Shown piece after piece: positions 46,123 to 54,845 of a stretch of 64,000 bases of DNA. A program made the translations under genes and the position numbers. The stretch lies in assembly GCA_017557435.1 (NCBI GenBank), contig JAFYYR010000026.1:1-64000 (forward strand), read 5' to 3'. This DNA is from Pseudobutyrivibrio sp. (GTDB taxonomy: Bacteria; Bacillota; Clostridia; Lachnospirales; Lachnospiraceae). Numbering within the stretch: position 1 is the first letter of the stretch; every line of letters begins with the position of its first letter. The notes below the pieces were generated by a model, which saw only the letters and a list, made by a program, of their open reading frames with translations, made no database searches and had not been told where the DNA came from.

Positions 46123-47121
46123 ATGGAAAAGAAAAAAGTACTTGGTATTTCATTTGGTCGAAAGATGTCAAACTGCGATGTCATGGTCAAGGAAGCACTT
46201 ATGGAGTGTGAAAGAGAAGGCTGTGATGTGGCATTTATCAGAGCAGATGATTTAGAGATTAATAATTGTACAGGTTGTATTGCCTGTGTTATCGGAATGA
46301 TGTCAGGCAGAGGCCGAGGATACTGTGTAAAGCATGATGATTTTGACATTTTAGATGAAGCCATCATGCAGTCAGATGCAGTGATTCTTGCATGCCCAAC
46401 ATATGAGACATCAGTTACTGGCAGGTTCAAAACTATCTGCGATAGAATTGGACCAAGCCACGATATTACATTTAGAAAGGCGAGATACGACGAGGGCAAA
46501 GCGGCAGGTGTTCCTGAGGAGCAGTTACCAGATGCACGTGCATTTAAGAAGCGCTCGGCAGCTCTTATTTCTGTTGGTGGTGCCATGACCGAGGAGTGGA
46601 TTGCACTTACTCTTCCTATGATGTATGAGTTTACTTTCCCAATGGCTATTGATGTGGTGGATACTGTTGAGTACTACGGCGCAATGGCCTGTGAAAATGT
46701 GGCGGGAAATCCAGAGATGATGAAGAGAATGACTCGTGTTGGAAAAAATATTGTGGAGTCAATCAATGCAAATGATGAGGATGAGCGAATCAAGTATCGT
46801 GGCGATGAAGAGGGCACATGCCCAATTTGTCATACTCGACTTATCCAGTTTTCACATGATAAAAAAACAGCTTCTTGCCTGGTATGCGGAAACCTTGGAA
46901 CTTTTGATATTGTGGATGGCAAATTTACAATGCACTATACACAAGAAGAGCTTGATCGCTCTCGCCTTCGCTGGGGTGGCAAGCTTGAGCATTCTACAGA
47001 GATTAAGACCCAGGCCCAGCCAGCTGGAACCATTAAGAATCTAAAGGAACTTAAGCAGCCTTATGCTGATTTCAATCCTGGAGTATGGCCAGTGGATAAA
47101 AATGCCTGTGGAAATATATAG
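46123..47121 (+). CDS. Iron-sulfur flavoprotein with zinc ribbon tail, copy 2
   Basis: This 332-residue paralogue of the 43434 protein has the flavodoxin fold (VLGISFGRKMSNCD, ACPTYETSVTGRFKTICDR), the cluster motif with C49, C52, C55 and C68 (NCTGCIACV...YCVKHDDF), and a C-terminal CPIC...CLVC ribbon near residue 232. The tail after the ribbon is longer than in copy 1 (ending CGNI). The cysteine spacing is kept between the copies, supporting a real cluster. GGAGG lies before the ATG. It has its own upstream dyad (site 5), so it may be regulated separately from copy 1. Confidence 0.75.
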   Translation: MEKKKVLGISFGRKMSNCDVMVKEALMECEREGCDVAFIRADDLEINNCTGCIACVIGMMSGRGRGYCVKHDDFDILDEAIMQSDAVILACPTYETSVTGRFKTICDRIGPSHDITFRKARYDEGKAAGVPEEQLPDARAFKKRSAALISVGGAMTEEWIALTLPMMYEFTFPMAIDVVDTVEYYGAMACENVAGNPEMMKRMTRVGKNIVESINANDEDERIKYRGDEEGTCPICHTRLIQFSHDKKTASCLVCGNLGTFDIVDGKFTMHYTQEELDRSRLRWGGKLEHSTEIKTQAQPAGTIKNLKELKQPYADFNPGVWPVDKNACGNI

Positions 47122-47138
47122 AGATTAGTATGAGTCAG

Positions 47139-47167
47139 AGAGCAGCTTTATGGCTGCTCTTTTTTTG
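47139..47167 (+). terminator. Terminator after the second iron-sulfur flavoprotein
   Basis: AGAGCAGC and GCTGCTCT form a perfect 8-bp stem, then TTTTTT. Confidence 0.9.
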
Positions 47168-47183
47168 TTTAAATAATAAAAAT

Positions 47184-47233
47184 AATAATAATTACTATTT
47201 TTATATTGACAAAGCCAAGAATAATGTTAATAT
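47184..47233 (+). promoter_or_regulatory. perR promoter with possible Per box
   Basis: The near-palindrome AATAATAATTACTATT (47184-47199, 14 of 16 positions symmetric) lies just before TTGACA (47206-47211) and TAATAT (47228-47233, 16-base spacer). Fur/PerR boxes are AT-rich dyads of this kind, so autoregulation is likely. Confidence 0.5.
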
Positions 47234-47290
47234 ATAGATAACCATTATTGATTTTTACATATTTATGGTTTTAGTAAGGAAGTAAGTTTT

Positions 47291-47680
47291 ATGAATTACA
47301 GTAGACAGAGAGAATCAATAAAAGAATATTTAATGTCTACCAGGGAGCACCCTACAGCTGAGGTTATTTATCAGCATGTTAGGGAGGAGTATCCTAAGAT
47401 TAGTCTTGGCACCGTATATAGGAATCTGACACTTCTAGTGGATTTAGGCGAGGTGAAGAAGATTTCCACTGGCGATGGTACCGAGCACTATGATGGGGAC
47501 ACATCAGCCCATAGTCATTACTATTGCAGATGCTGCCACAGGATTTTTGATGTGGAGGTGACTCCTAGTATTGACCAGATTCTAGCTGCATCTAGTGTGG
47601 GGCTAGGGACAGTGGAGCAGGCTGCCTTACTATTTACTGGAGTATGTAAGGATTGTATTAATAATGATAATAATGTTTGA
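47291..47680 (+). CDS. perR: Fur-family peroxide repressor PerR
   Basis: This is a 129-residue winged-helix metalloregulator. The helix text HPTAEVIYQHVREEYPKISLGTVYRNL is typical of the family. HYDGDTSAHSHYYC carries the regulatory metal ligands and CRCC plus CKDC the structural zinc site. The rubrerythrin gene 20 bases downstream points to peroxide stress (PerR) rather than iron (Fur) or zinc (Zur). AAGGAAG precedes the ATG. Confidence 0.85.
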   Translation: MNYSRQRESIKEYLMSTREHPTAEVIYQHVREEYPKISLGTVYRNLTLLVDLGEVKKISTGDGTEHYDGDTSAHSHYYCRCCHRIFDVEVTPSIDQILAASSVGLGTVEQAALLFTGVCKDCINNDNNV

Positions 47681-47700
47681 AAATTGGAAGGAGTTTAATT

Positions 47701-48288
47701 ATGGCAAAGTATGTATGTCCTGTTTGTGGTTATATTCATGAGGGTGATAATCCACCTGAGGAATGTCCAGTATGTCACGTTTCTGGTGACAAGTTTAAGA
47801 AGGTAGAGGGTGAGCTTACTCTTGCTGCAGAGCATGAATTCGGTGTTTATGCTTCTACAGTTAAGAACAACCCTGATATCTCTGAAGAAGATAAGAAGTA
47901 CATCTTCGAGCAGCTTAAGGCTAATTTCGAAGGAGAGTGCTCTGAGGTAGGTATGTATCTTTGCATGGCTCGTGTAGCTCATAGAGAGGGCTATCCAGAA
48001 ATCGGATTATACTGGGAGAAGGCAGCTTTTGAAGAGGCTGAGCATGCAGCTAAGTTTGCAGAGTTGCTTGGTTCAGACCTTGAGTCAAACATGACAAATT
48101 CTACTAAGAAGAATCTTGCATGGAGAGTTGATTGCGAGTTCGGTGCTACACAGGGAAAGGTTGATCTTGCTACATGTGCTAAGAAGAATAATCTTGACGC
48201 TATCCATGATACAGTTCACGAGATGGCTCGTGACGAGGCTAGACATGGCAAGGCATTAAAGGGATTCTTAGATCGTTACTTTAACTAA
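47701..48288 (+). CDS. Reverse rubrerythrin
   Basis: This is a 195-residue peroxidase of anaerobes. A rubredoxin domain is at the N-terminus (YVCPVCGYIHEG and CPVCHVSGDKF), followed by a four-helix diiron domain with ExxH motifs (FEGECSEVGMYL, FEEAEHAA, DEARHGKA). The domain order is the reverse of classic rubrerythrin, as in the clostridial proteins that reduce hydrogen peroxide and oxygen with NADH via rubredoxin reductase. ATG at 47701 follows GGAAGGAG. It sits 20 bases after perR, making a self-regulated stress operon closed by a terminator. Confidence 0.9.
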   Translation: MAKYVCPVCGYIHEGDNPPEECPVCHVSGDKFKKVEGELTLAAEHEFGVYASTVKNNPDISEEDKKYIFEQLKANFEGECSEVGMYLCMARVAHREGYPEIGLYWEKAAFEEAEHAAKFAELLGSDLESNMTNSTKKNLAWRVDCEFGATQGKVDLATCAKKNNLDAIHDTVHEMARDEARHGKALKGFLDRYFN

Positions 48289-48316
48289 TTTAATAATTAC
48301 TAATTTTTCCCAAAAG

Positions 48317-48347
48317 AAGGGCAGGATTTAATTCCTGCCCTTTTTTA
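48317..48347 (+). terminator. Terminator after reverse rubrerythrin
   Basis: AAGGGCAGGA and TCCTGCCCTT form a perfect 10-bp stem, then TTTT. Confidence 0.92.
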
Positions 48348-48383
48348 CGTTTACATTATCCCCCAGATTTGTTATAGTGTCCC

Positions 48384-48412
48384 TTGGATGGTATTCGATA
48401 AGAAACTATACC
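48384..48412 (+). promoter_or_regulatory. Promoter of the pantothenate operon
   Basis: TTGGAT at 48384-48389 and TATACC at 48407-48412 with a 17-base spacer. The leader of about 90 bases contains the stem CTCGT/ACGAG and no recognised riboswitch. Confidence 0.5.
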
Positions 48413-48507
48413 CTTATAATTTCTAAATTTTAAAAATAAAAGACCCGTGGCATGCTCGTATCATTCTGAACGAGACTGTATCACCTTAAATAAAGGAGGT
48501 GTTGCCA

Positions 48508-49350
48508 TTGAAGGTTGGATTTGTAGGCGCTGGCAAAGTGGGCTGTTCCCTTGGAATGCTTTTTAACGAATGTCAGCACAATCTATTGGGCTATTATAGC
48601 CGCACTTCATCATCTGCTATTGATGCAGCTGATTTTACCAAATCAACTTATTTTCAAGATTTAGAGACATTAATTAAAGATAGTGATGCAGTGTTTATCA
48701 CTGTTCCAGACGATGCGATTTCTATTGTGTGGGAGCAGATTAAGCACATGTCTATTACTGGCAAAATGATATGTCATTGCAGCGGATCTTTATCTTCAGA
48801 AATCTTTAAGGATATAGAAGAAACTGGCGCATTCGGTTTCTCAGTCCATCCATTACTGGCTGTATCGGATAGATACAATTCATACCAGGAACTTCCAAAA
48901 GCTTTATTTACTATTGAAGGAAATGAAAAACACATTGATGAAATTGAAGGCTTACTAACTGCCTGTGGTTTATCGACAGCACGTATAAGAGCCAAGATGA
49001 AAACTCGCTATCATGGTGCTGCAGTTTTAGCATCTAATCTTGTTGTGGGACTGATTCAGTCTGCAAAAGAGGAACTTCGTATATGCGGATTTTCAGAAGA
49101 GCAGGTAACAGATGCAATCACCCCTTTAATAGTGGGGAATGTGAACAAGGTGCTATCTGTTGGCACAAAGGATGCACTGACAGGTCCTATTGAAAGAAAT
49201 GATGTGGGAACGGTGAAAAAGCACATAGATACCTTCGATGGAAATAATCTGGATGTGTACAAAATTCTTTCTAGAAAGGCTCTGGAAATAGCAAAGGATA
49301 AGCATCCAGACTTAGATTATAAAGCAATGGAACAATTATTATCTTCTTAA
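48508..49350 (+). CDS. Rossmann-fold DUF2520 protein, candidate ketopantoate reductase
   Basis: This protein has about 280 residues. The N-terminus KVGFVGAGKVGCSLG is an NADP-binding loop and the C-terminal half is the DUF2520 helical domain (YHGAAVLASNLVVGLI). TTG at 48508 is chosen as start because AAGGAGGT lies 7 bases before it and the Rossmann fold begins there; GTG at 48499 overlaps the ribosome site. It leads an operon with panB, panC and panD, and no classical panE is present, so it is a good candidate for the missing ketopantoate reductase step. The fold resembles that of PanE and related dehydrogenases, but activity is inferred only from context. Confidence 0.75.
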   Translation: MKVGFVGAGKVGCSLGMLFNECQHNLLGYYSRTSSSAIDAADFTKSTYFQDLETLIKDSDAVFITVPDDAISIVWEQIKHMSITGKMICHCSGSLSSEIFKDIEETGAFGFSVHPLLAVSDRYNSYQELPKALFTIEGNEKHIDEIEGLLTACGLSTARIRAKMKTRYHGAAVLASNLVVGLIQSAKEELRICGFSEEQVTDAITPLIVGNVNKVLSVGTKDALTGPIERNDVGTVKKHIDTFDGNNLDVYKILSRKALEIAKDKHPDLDYKAMEQLLSS

Positions 49351-49368
49351 AAAAGGATGGAAAACAAA

Positions 49369-50247
49369 ATGAAAAACACAGTAACAACTCTTCAGGAGAT
49401 GAAGAGAAATGGTGAAAAAATCAGCATGCTCACATGCTATGACTACACCACTGCATGTCTCATGGAAGATGCAGGAATTAATGCAATTTTAATAGGTGAT
49501 TCTCTTGGAATGACCATGATGGGATACAGCGATACCCTCCCTGTAACAGTGGATGATATTATCCATCATTGCGCAAGCGTATCACGTGGATTAAAGGATA
49601 CATTTCTTGTGGCAGATATGCCATTTATGTCATATCAGACATCAGTTTACGATGCAGTAAAAAATGCAGGTAGACTTGTAAAGGAAGGCCATGCCCAGGC
49701 AGTAAAGCTTGAGGGAGGTGCTACTGTATGTGAGCAGATTAAGGCTATCGTAAATGCGGATATTCCAGTTGTGGCACACATTGGATTAACACCACAGTCA
49801 ATCAATGCATTTGGTGGCTTTAAGGTACAGGGCAAAAATATTGAGCGTGCCCTTCAGATAGTAGAGGATGCCAAGGCAGTTGAGGCAGCCGGTGCCTTTA
49901 TGGTTACTTTAGAGTGTGTTCCAGAGGAGCTTGCAACACTTATTTCTAAGGAACTTACTATTCCAACAATCGGTATCGGCGCTGGTGCTGGCTGCGATGG
50001 TCAGGTACTTGTATACCAGGATATGCTTGGAATGTTTTCTGGATTTAAGCCTAAATTTGTCAAGCATTATGCAAATATCGGTGAGGAAATGAAGAATGCA
50101 TTTAAGGCCTATGATGAAGAGGTCAAGGCAAAGACTTTCCCAGCTGCAGAGCATAATTTTGCCATTGATGCTGATGTAATGAAGGCGGTGAGGGCAGCAC
50201 AGGGTAATGCAGAATTTAGAGTAGAATTTGAAACTGAGACAGTGTAA
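49369..50247 (+). CDS. panB: 3-methyl-2-oxobutanoate hydroxymethyltransferase
   Basis: This 292-residue enzyme adds a hydroxymethyl group from methylene-tetrahydrofolate to ketoisovalerate, giving ketopantoate. Family blocks are [51 protein letters not shown] and [18 protein letters not shown] at 49369 follows AAGGATGG; 49357 is too close to that site. It is part of the pantothenate operon and the next gene starts 13 bases later. Confidence 0.95.
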   Translation: MKNTVTTLQEMKRNGEKISMLTCYDYTTACLMEDAGINAILIGDSLGMTMMGYSDTLPVTVDDIIHHCASVSRGLKDTFLVADMPFMSYQTSVYDAVKNAGRLVKEGHAQAVKLEGGATVCEQIKAIVNADIPVVAHIGLTPQSINAFGGFKVQGKNIERALQIVEDAKAVEAAGAFMVTLECVPEELATLISKELTIPTIGIGAGAGCDGQVLVYQDMLGMFSGFKPKFVKHYANIGEEMKNAFKAYDEEVKAKTFPAAEHNFAIDADVMKAVRAAQGNAEFRVEFETETV

Positions 50248-50260
50248 TAAAGGAGAAAAA

Positions 50261-51103
50261 ATGTTAGTAGCAACAACAATAGAAGAAGTAAAAGCAAATG
50301 TAAGACAGTGGAAGAAGGATGGTCTTAAAATTGGTTTAGTACCAACTATGGGATATTTACATGAGGGGCACGCAAGCCTAATATCGCGTGCACGTGGGGA
50401 GTGTGACAAAGTAATCGTATCGGATTTTGTTAATCCAATTCAATTTGGTCCTAAGGAAGACCTTGCAACATATCCAAGAGATTTTGATGCAGATTGCAAA
50501 TTATGTGAAGGTCTTGGCGCTGATTTAATATTTCACCCAGAACCAAGTGAGATGTACTGCCCAGATTTCCATTCCTATGTGGGAGTTGATACATTATCAG
50601 CTGGGCTTTGCGGCAAGAGCAGACCAATACATTTCAATGGTGTCTGCACAGTAGTTAGCAAGCTTTTCAATATAACAGAAGCAGACAAGGCATACTTTGG
50701 TCAGAAGGATGCTCAGCAGCTTGCAATTGTAAAGCGCATGGTTAGAGATCTTAATTTCAATATTGAGATAGTAGGTTGCCCTATCATCCGTGAGGAAGAT
50801 GGTCTTGCAAAGAGCTCTAGAAATACATACTTATCAAAGGATGCTAGAGCAAAGGCAACTATTCTTCATAAGGCACTTACTAAGGGTGAAGAAATGGTTA
50901 GAGCTGGTGAGACTGACGCAATAAAAGTTCGCACAGAGATCACTAATATCATTGAATCAGAGCCTCTTGCGAAAATTGATTATGTTGAGGTGGTTGATTT
51001 AGGAGAGCTCCAGCAGTGTGATGTTATCGATGGGCCAATCCTTACAGCGGTAGCTGTTTACATTGACAATGTAAGATTGATTGATAACTTCATCGTTGAA
51101 TAG
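50261..51103 (+). CDS. panC: Pantothenate synthetase
   Basis: This 280-residue enzyme joins pantoate and beta-alanine using ATP. Nucleotidyltransferase motifs PTMGYLHEGHASLI (HxGH type), FVNPIQFGPKEDLATYPR, YFGQKDAQQLAIVKRM and SSRNTYLS are all present. ATG at 50261 follows AAAGGAG. It lies 13 bases after panB. Confidence 0.95.
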   Translation: MLVATTIEEVKANVRQWKKDGLKIGLVPTMGYLHEGHASLISRARGECDKVIVSDFVNPIQFGPKEDLATYPRDFDADCKLCEGLGADLIFHPEPSEMYCPDFHSYVGVDTLSAGLCGKSRPIHFNGVCTVVSKLFNITEADKAYFGQKDAQQLAIVKRMVRDLNFNIEIVGCPIIREEDGLAKSSRNTYLSKDARAKATILHKALTKGEEMVRAGETDAIKVRTEITNIIESEPLAKIDYVEVVDLGELQQCDVIDGPILTAVAVYIDNVRLIDNFIVE

Positions 51104-51192
51104 CGATAAATAGATATTAGGAAACAGATAGTTTTATAGCTGATTTGAACTGTGATTAAAGCTATAGAATGATTCAGAGAAATGAGGATATT

Positions 51193-51585
51193 ATGAATTT
51201 AACAATGCTTAAAGGTAAAATTCACAGAGCGACAGTTACACAGGCAGCCCTTGATTATGTGGGAAGCATTACTATTGATGAGGATTTGCTGGATGCTGCT
51301 GGAATTTTAGAATATGAGATGGTGCAGATTGTTGATGTAGAAAATGGCAATCGCTTTGAGACATACACTATCGCCGGTGAGCGTGGAAGTGGAGTAATCT
51401 GTCTAAACGGTGCAGCGGCACGCTGCGTTCAGGTGGGAGATCATGTAATTATCATGTGCTATTGCAGCATAGATGCTGATGAAGCAAAAGGCCACAAGCC
51501 TAGCGTAGTTTTCGTAGATGATAAAAATGACATAAAGCGCATCACATGCTATGAGAAGCACGGAAGACTAGAGGATATGTCCTGA
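51193..51585 (+). CDS. panD: Aspartate 1-decarboxylase proenzyme
   Basis: This 130-residue pyruvoyl enzyme makes beta-alanine from aspartate. The self-cleavage site is Gly24-Ser25 in YVGSITID, and [16 protein letters not shown] is the conserved active-site block. ATG at 51193 puts the serine at the usual position 25 and follows GAGGA. An earlier ATG at 51169 would move it. It is the last gene of the pantothenate operon; a terminator follows. Confidence 0.95.
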   Translation: MNLTMLKGKIHRATVTQAALDYVGSITIDEDLLDAAGILEYEMVQIVDVENGNRFETYTIAGERGSGVICLNGAAARCVQVGDHVIIMCYCSIDADEAKGHKPSVVFVDDKNDIKRITCYEKHGRLEDMS

Positions 51586-51609
51586 AAAGATATCTTGTAA
51601 ATGATTGCA

Positions 51610-51646
51610 CATAGCAGGTCATCAATTGTATGGCCTGCTATTTTGT
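51610..51646 (+). terminator. Terminator after panD
   Basis: ATAGCAGG and CCTGCTAT form an 8-bp stem extended by CAT/ATG, then TTTTGTTG. The string TGCAATAAAATATAAGA at 51647-51663 follows and is identical to dyad site 1, but lacks the second half-site. Confidence 0.75.
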
Positions 51647-51740
51647 TGCAATAAAATATAAGATTAAGGAAATCATCTAACTATTTAATATTTGGTTTGC
51701 CATTTAGAATATTCATAATAAAAAACAGCGAGGAATTATT

Positions 51741-52898
51741 ATGAACAAACTAAAGATTAAAATTGGAATAATGTCCATTTGCGCGGTGGCTCTTTCCTAT
51801 ATGGTGTTGCCGCCAATTATAGCAAGCATCGGGGCAGATTTTCCTGGAGTCAATGAGACATTGGTGCAGATGGTTTATACTCTGCCAAGTTTATTATTTA
51901 TCATTGGATCACCCCTTAGTGGAATTGCCATGAGCTACATTAATAAAAAGACTATAGCCCTATTTGCCTTGGGATGTTATTTGATAGGCGGACTATTTCC
52001 TTTCTTTTTCAATTCAAGTATATGGTTACTTTTGGTTGGAAGCTTGATAATAGGCGTTGGTACAGGATTTTTGATGCCGCTTATTAATGGATTTATAGTG
52101 CAATATTTTGATAAACAAGAGCGAGCTACTCTTATGGGAATGAATGCTATTTTTACAGCCCTTGGAGCTCTTGCATTTATTTTTATAGCTGGTCAGTTGG
52201 CTAGATTTGGATGGAAATATACGTATCTGGCATTTACTCTTGTGATTGTCATAATCATATTAGCTGTCATTTGTCTTCCAACTGGAGAGCCACAGAAGGC
52301 AGAAGTCTCTGATAACAATGGCAAGACCAGTGCTTTTGAGATGAATCCATATATATTTGGATTGTTTGTAATTGGATTTATTTATTTCGTAATGCAGAAT
52401 TCCTTTAATACAAATTCATCCGCATATGCGATAAATGTTTTAGGTAAAGATGCTGCTATGGCAAGCCTTGTTACCATGATTAACACATTAGGTGGAATTA
52501 CTGGTGGTATGAGTTTTAGCTGCATTGCATACAAGACAAAGAATCAGGTAGAGACGCTAACTCTAGCAATTGTTGCAGTGGGATTCTTTGTTACCTGCTT
52601 AATCCCAAGTACTATAGCGTTCCTTGTTGGAAGCTTTTTTATTGGATTTGGTTTTGCTTTATTTAATGCAGCTGGTTCATATTTACTTTCTTATAATACG
52701 AGACCAGAGACTAACGCATTTACGGTATCGGTGTATTTAGCCCTGATTAATTTTGGCGCAGCAATTTCTCCGATTGTGGTTAATGCTTGTACAGGATTTC
52801 TGGGAAAAGAAATCTCAATCAAGTTTTTATTTGTAGGAATTGTAATTGCAGTAATTAGTGTGTGCTCATACTTTTTAAATGTTAAGAAGGATAATTAG
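51741..52898 (+). CDS. Major facilitator superfamily transporter
   Basis: This 385-residue protein has 12 hydrophobic segments, cytoplasmic ends and the loop between helices 6 and 7 (PTGEPQKAEVSDNNGK). The first half has MFS-like text (GSPLSGIAMSYINKKTIALF, VGTGFLMPLINGFIVQYF). No drug- or sugar-specific motif was recognised, so the substrate is unknown. GAGGA precedes the ATG. It stands alone, with a bidirectional terminator after it. Confidence 0.8.
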   Translation: MNKLKIKIGIMSICAVALSYMVLPPIIASIGADFPGVNETLVQMVYTLPSLLFIIGSPLSGIAMSYINKKTIALFALGCYLIGGLFPFFFNSSIWLLLVGSLIIGVGTGFLMPLINGFIVQYFDKQERATLMGMNAIFTALGALAFIFIAGQLARFGWKYTYLAFTLVIVIIILAVICLPTGEPQKAEVSDNNGKTSAFEMNPYIFGLFVIGFIYFVMQNSFNTNSSAYAINVLGKDAAMASLVTMINTLGGITGGMSFSCIAYKTKNQVETLTLAIVAVGFFVTCLIPSTIAFLVGSFFIGFGFALFNAAGSYLLSYNTRPETNAFTVSVYLALINFGAAISPIVVNACTGFLGKEISIKFLFVGIVIAVISVCSYFLNVKKDN

Positions 52899-52923
52899 TA
52901 TGTGAATTTGTAAGAATAAATAG

Positions 52924-52967
52924 ATAACCCCTAGTCAATCAGGAATGATTAACTAGGGGTTGTTTTG
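52924..52967. terminator. Bidirectional terminator between convergent genes
   Basis: AACCCCTAGT pairs with ACTAGGGGTT around an A/T-rich loop, then GTTTTGG on the + strand. It lies between the MFS gene and the TraX-like gene. Confidence 0.85.
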
Positions 52968-52970
52968 GCT

Positions 52971-53747
52971 TTAATAAAGTTTAGGTGTTATATATAGAAT
53001 ATCTATTATTGCAATCACCCATAGATGAAGAGGATAGAAAATATAGAAGAACCATTTGCTAAATGCAGTTTTTCTTCCTTCCTGTCCGTTGTATAGAAAG
53101 ATGAAAGGAACAACCAATAAAGTCATCCAATCACTGTTAAAACAGAACATTTGGAAACTGTTTTGTATTCCTGCAAATCCACCGTAGAAGGCAAAGAACA
53201 TAAATATGCTGTATATGATAATTGCAATAGCCTGTTTTGCCTTACTATCATGGAAGAAGTAAGCGAACAGAATTAATGGAATCAGTTGGATTCCACCTTC
53301 TAACATAATATAGTTACCAAATGGCAAAGGAATAAATAAGATTAGAGCAACAAAAGTCATGAGAATTGCCGCTACTTTTAGCATATATTTTTTTCCAGTC
53401 TCCTGGGTATTCTTTGCAATGTCAAAGAGCCATATGATGGTAAATCCAAAAGCAAGTGTTAGGAAAATATTATCCGGAATACCATCGCCATTAAAAACTA
53501 TATATGAGATTACGCTTCCGATTTGCGTAATAATTGCTGCGATCCAAAGGCGAGCGCAATATTTACCTTTGGATTTAGTATGGAAAAATCCATCAACCAT
53601 CAACCAGGCAAAAAGTGCTGAAACAAATCGTGTTATTGGATGCACAATTGGGTTTAGAACTGTAGGACAGCGCAGCCATAAATTATCAAGAACCATAAAT
53701 ATCAGCGCAATGTTTTTCAATTGAGCTCTATTTAATCCAAATTTCAT
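52971..53747 (-). CDS. TraX-family membrane protein
   Basis: This 258-residue protein has about eight hydrophobic segments. The N-terminal text (LNRAQLKNIALIFMVLDNLW) and the C-terminal WFFYIFYPLHLWVIAIIDIL are typical of TraX, named for F-pilin acetylation but widespread in Firmicutes with no plasmid link. AAGGAG lies before the ATG on this strand. The function here is unknown; it may acylate a surface polymer. Confidence 0.8.
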   Translation of the reverse strand: MKFGLNRAQLKNIALIFMVLDNLWLRCPTVLNPIVHPITRFVSALFAWLMVDGFFHTKSKGKYCARLWIAAIITQIGSVISYIVFNGDGIPDNIFLTLAFGFTIIWLFDIAKNTQETGKKYMLKVAAILMTFVALILFIPLPFGNYIMLEGGIQLIPLILFAYFFHDSKAKQAIAIIIYSIFMFFAFYGGFAGIQNSFQMFCFNSDWMTLLVVPFIFLYNGQEGRKTAFSKWFFYIFYPLHLWVIAIIDILYITPKLY

Positions 53748-53792
53748 AACATCAACTCCTTTTTGTTTTCTAATACTTTTATAGATTAATAT

Positions 53793-54689
53793 CTAACCTG
53801 CGTAAGCTATATTGGTGAATAAATCGTACTCGCTTACACCGTCTACATAGAATACTTCGCGGCCATCCTCTTCTTTAGAGCTGTAGATGAGATAGCCGAG
53901 AAATTCATCATTCTCATCGGAAAAACCGATGCAATTTTGTCCTAGGATACAAGGATAAATTTTATCTCCTGCCTTAGCTGATTTTGGCTCCTCACCGGAT
54001 TCATCATAGAATGTAATATCCTGTTTCAGTTCAAGTCCGGTTGGGTTTGTGATTTTAGGATGTTTTTCGGCAGTCCAAAGGCCGGTCTTATCATAATAAA
54101 ATTGATTAGAAGTAATCCAAGTACCAAAGACGTCTACAACCTCTCCTAATAAGAGATTATTATCGGTAAATTCATAAACATTATATCCATCTAAAGAGTC
54201 GATTTCCTTAAGCTCGCCATCTTCCCATCTGTACAAAATAGTCTGATAGGTACAACAAATTCCACTAAGAGAGGCAATTACATAATTGCCATCTTCAGCT
54301 TGAGAATAGTATGCCGATGCAAATTCGATGTCTGGATCTGTATTCTCATCTACGACGGATATAGTTTGATCCTTAATTTGAATGTCATAGTAGTATTTGT
54401 CTTCATCCTCTAAATAATTAGACTCAAAAGTGATTTCATCCATTTGACCATCAGAATCAATATCTATCTCTTTAGGGCTATTTTCCTCCAATTGAAGAGA
54501 AAAGAAGTCTTGGTCTGTGGCGTCACTATCATCTGAATCTTCTTCATCAGTTGATGCAGCAGTTTCAGTTGTGGTCTGCGCTGGTGTATTTCCTGCCACC
54601 TCTGTGTTGTCTGGTTTGTTTTCCCCGCAAGAAGTGAGCATAGCTGCAGACAATGAAAGTGATATTAATAAATTTAATTCTCTTTTCAT
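53793..54689 (-). CDS. Lipoprotein, unknown function
   Basis: This 298-residue protein has a lipoprotein signal (lipobox LTSC, Cys21). An acidic Thr/Ser/Asp-rich linker (about 25-60) is followed by a globular beta-rich region with the EF-hand-like loop DIDSDGQMDEI. Such loops in dockerin- or FG-GAP-like lipoproteins may bind calcium. No enzyme motif is seen. GGAGG lies before the ATG. It has an excellent promoter overlapped by an 11-bp dyad (54738-54766). Confidence 0.75.
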   Translation of the reverse strand: MKRELNLLISLSLSAAMLTSCGENKPDNTEVAGNTPAQTTTETAASTDEEDSDDSDATDQDFFSLQLEENSPKEIDIDSDGQMDEITFESNYLEDEDKYYYDIQIKDQTISVVDENTDPDIEFASAYYSQAEDGNYVIASLSGICCTYQTILYRWEDGELKEIDSLDGYNVYEFTDNNLLLGEVVDVFGTWITSNQFYYDKTGLWTAEKHPKITNPTGLELKQDITFYDESGEEPKSAKAGDKIYPCILGQNCIGFSDENDEFLGYLIYSSKEEDGREVFYVDGVSEYDLFTNIAYAG

Positions 54690-54725
54690 AACTACCTCCG
54701 TTTTAAAACATTAATTGTTTGTACA

Positions 54726-54766
54726 ATAATATGCTAAAAACTGTATTATGTCAAATAATACAGTTT
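54726..54766 (-). promoter_or_regulatory. Promoter of the lipoprotein gene with long dyad operator
   Basis: Reading on the minus strand, TTGACA (54749-54754) and TATTAT (54726-54731) are 17 bases apart. The perfect inverted repeat AAACTGTATTA-N7-TAATACAGTTT (54738-54766) covers the -35 and part of the spacer, so a repressor is likely to block this promoter. Confidence 0.65.
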
Positions 54767-54845
54767 GCAGACTAGAATGTTCATACAAATAATGGCATAA
54801 TAAATAGAGTTAATTTATGAAAAATAGAAATAAGGGGGGCTAATT

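Noticed and set aside
46083-46586. A 167-codon minus-strand frame over the second iron-sulfur flavoprotein
   Set aside because: It is antisense to a gene with conserved motifs and has no start signal.
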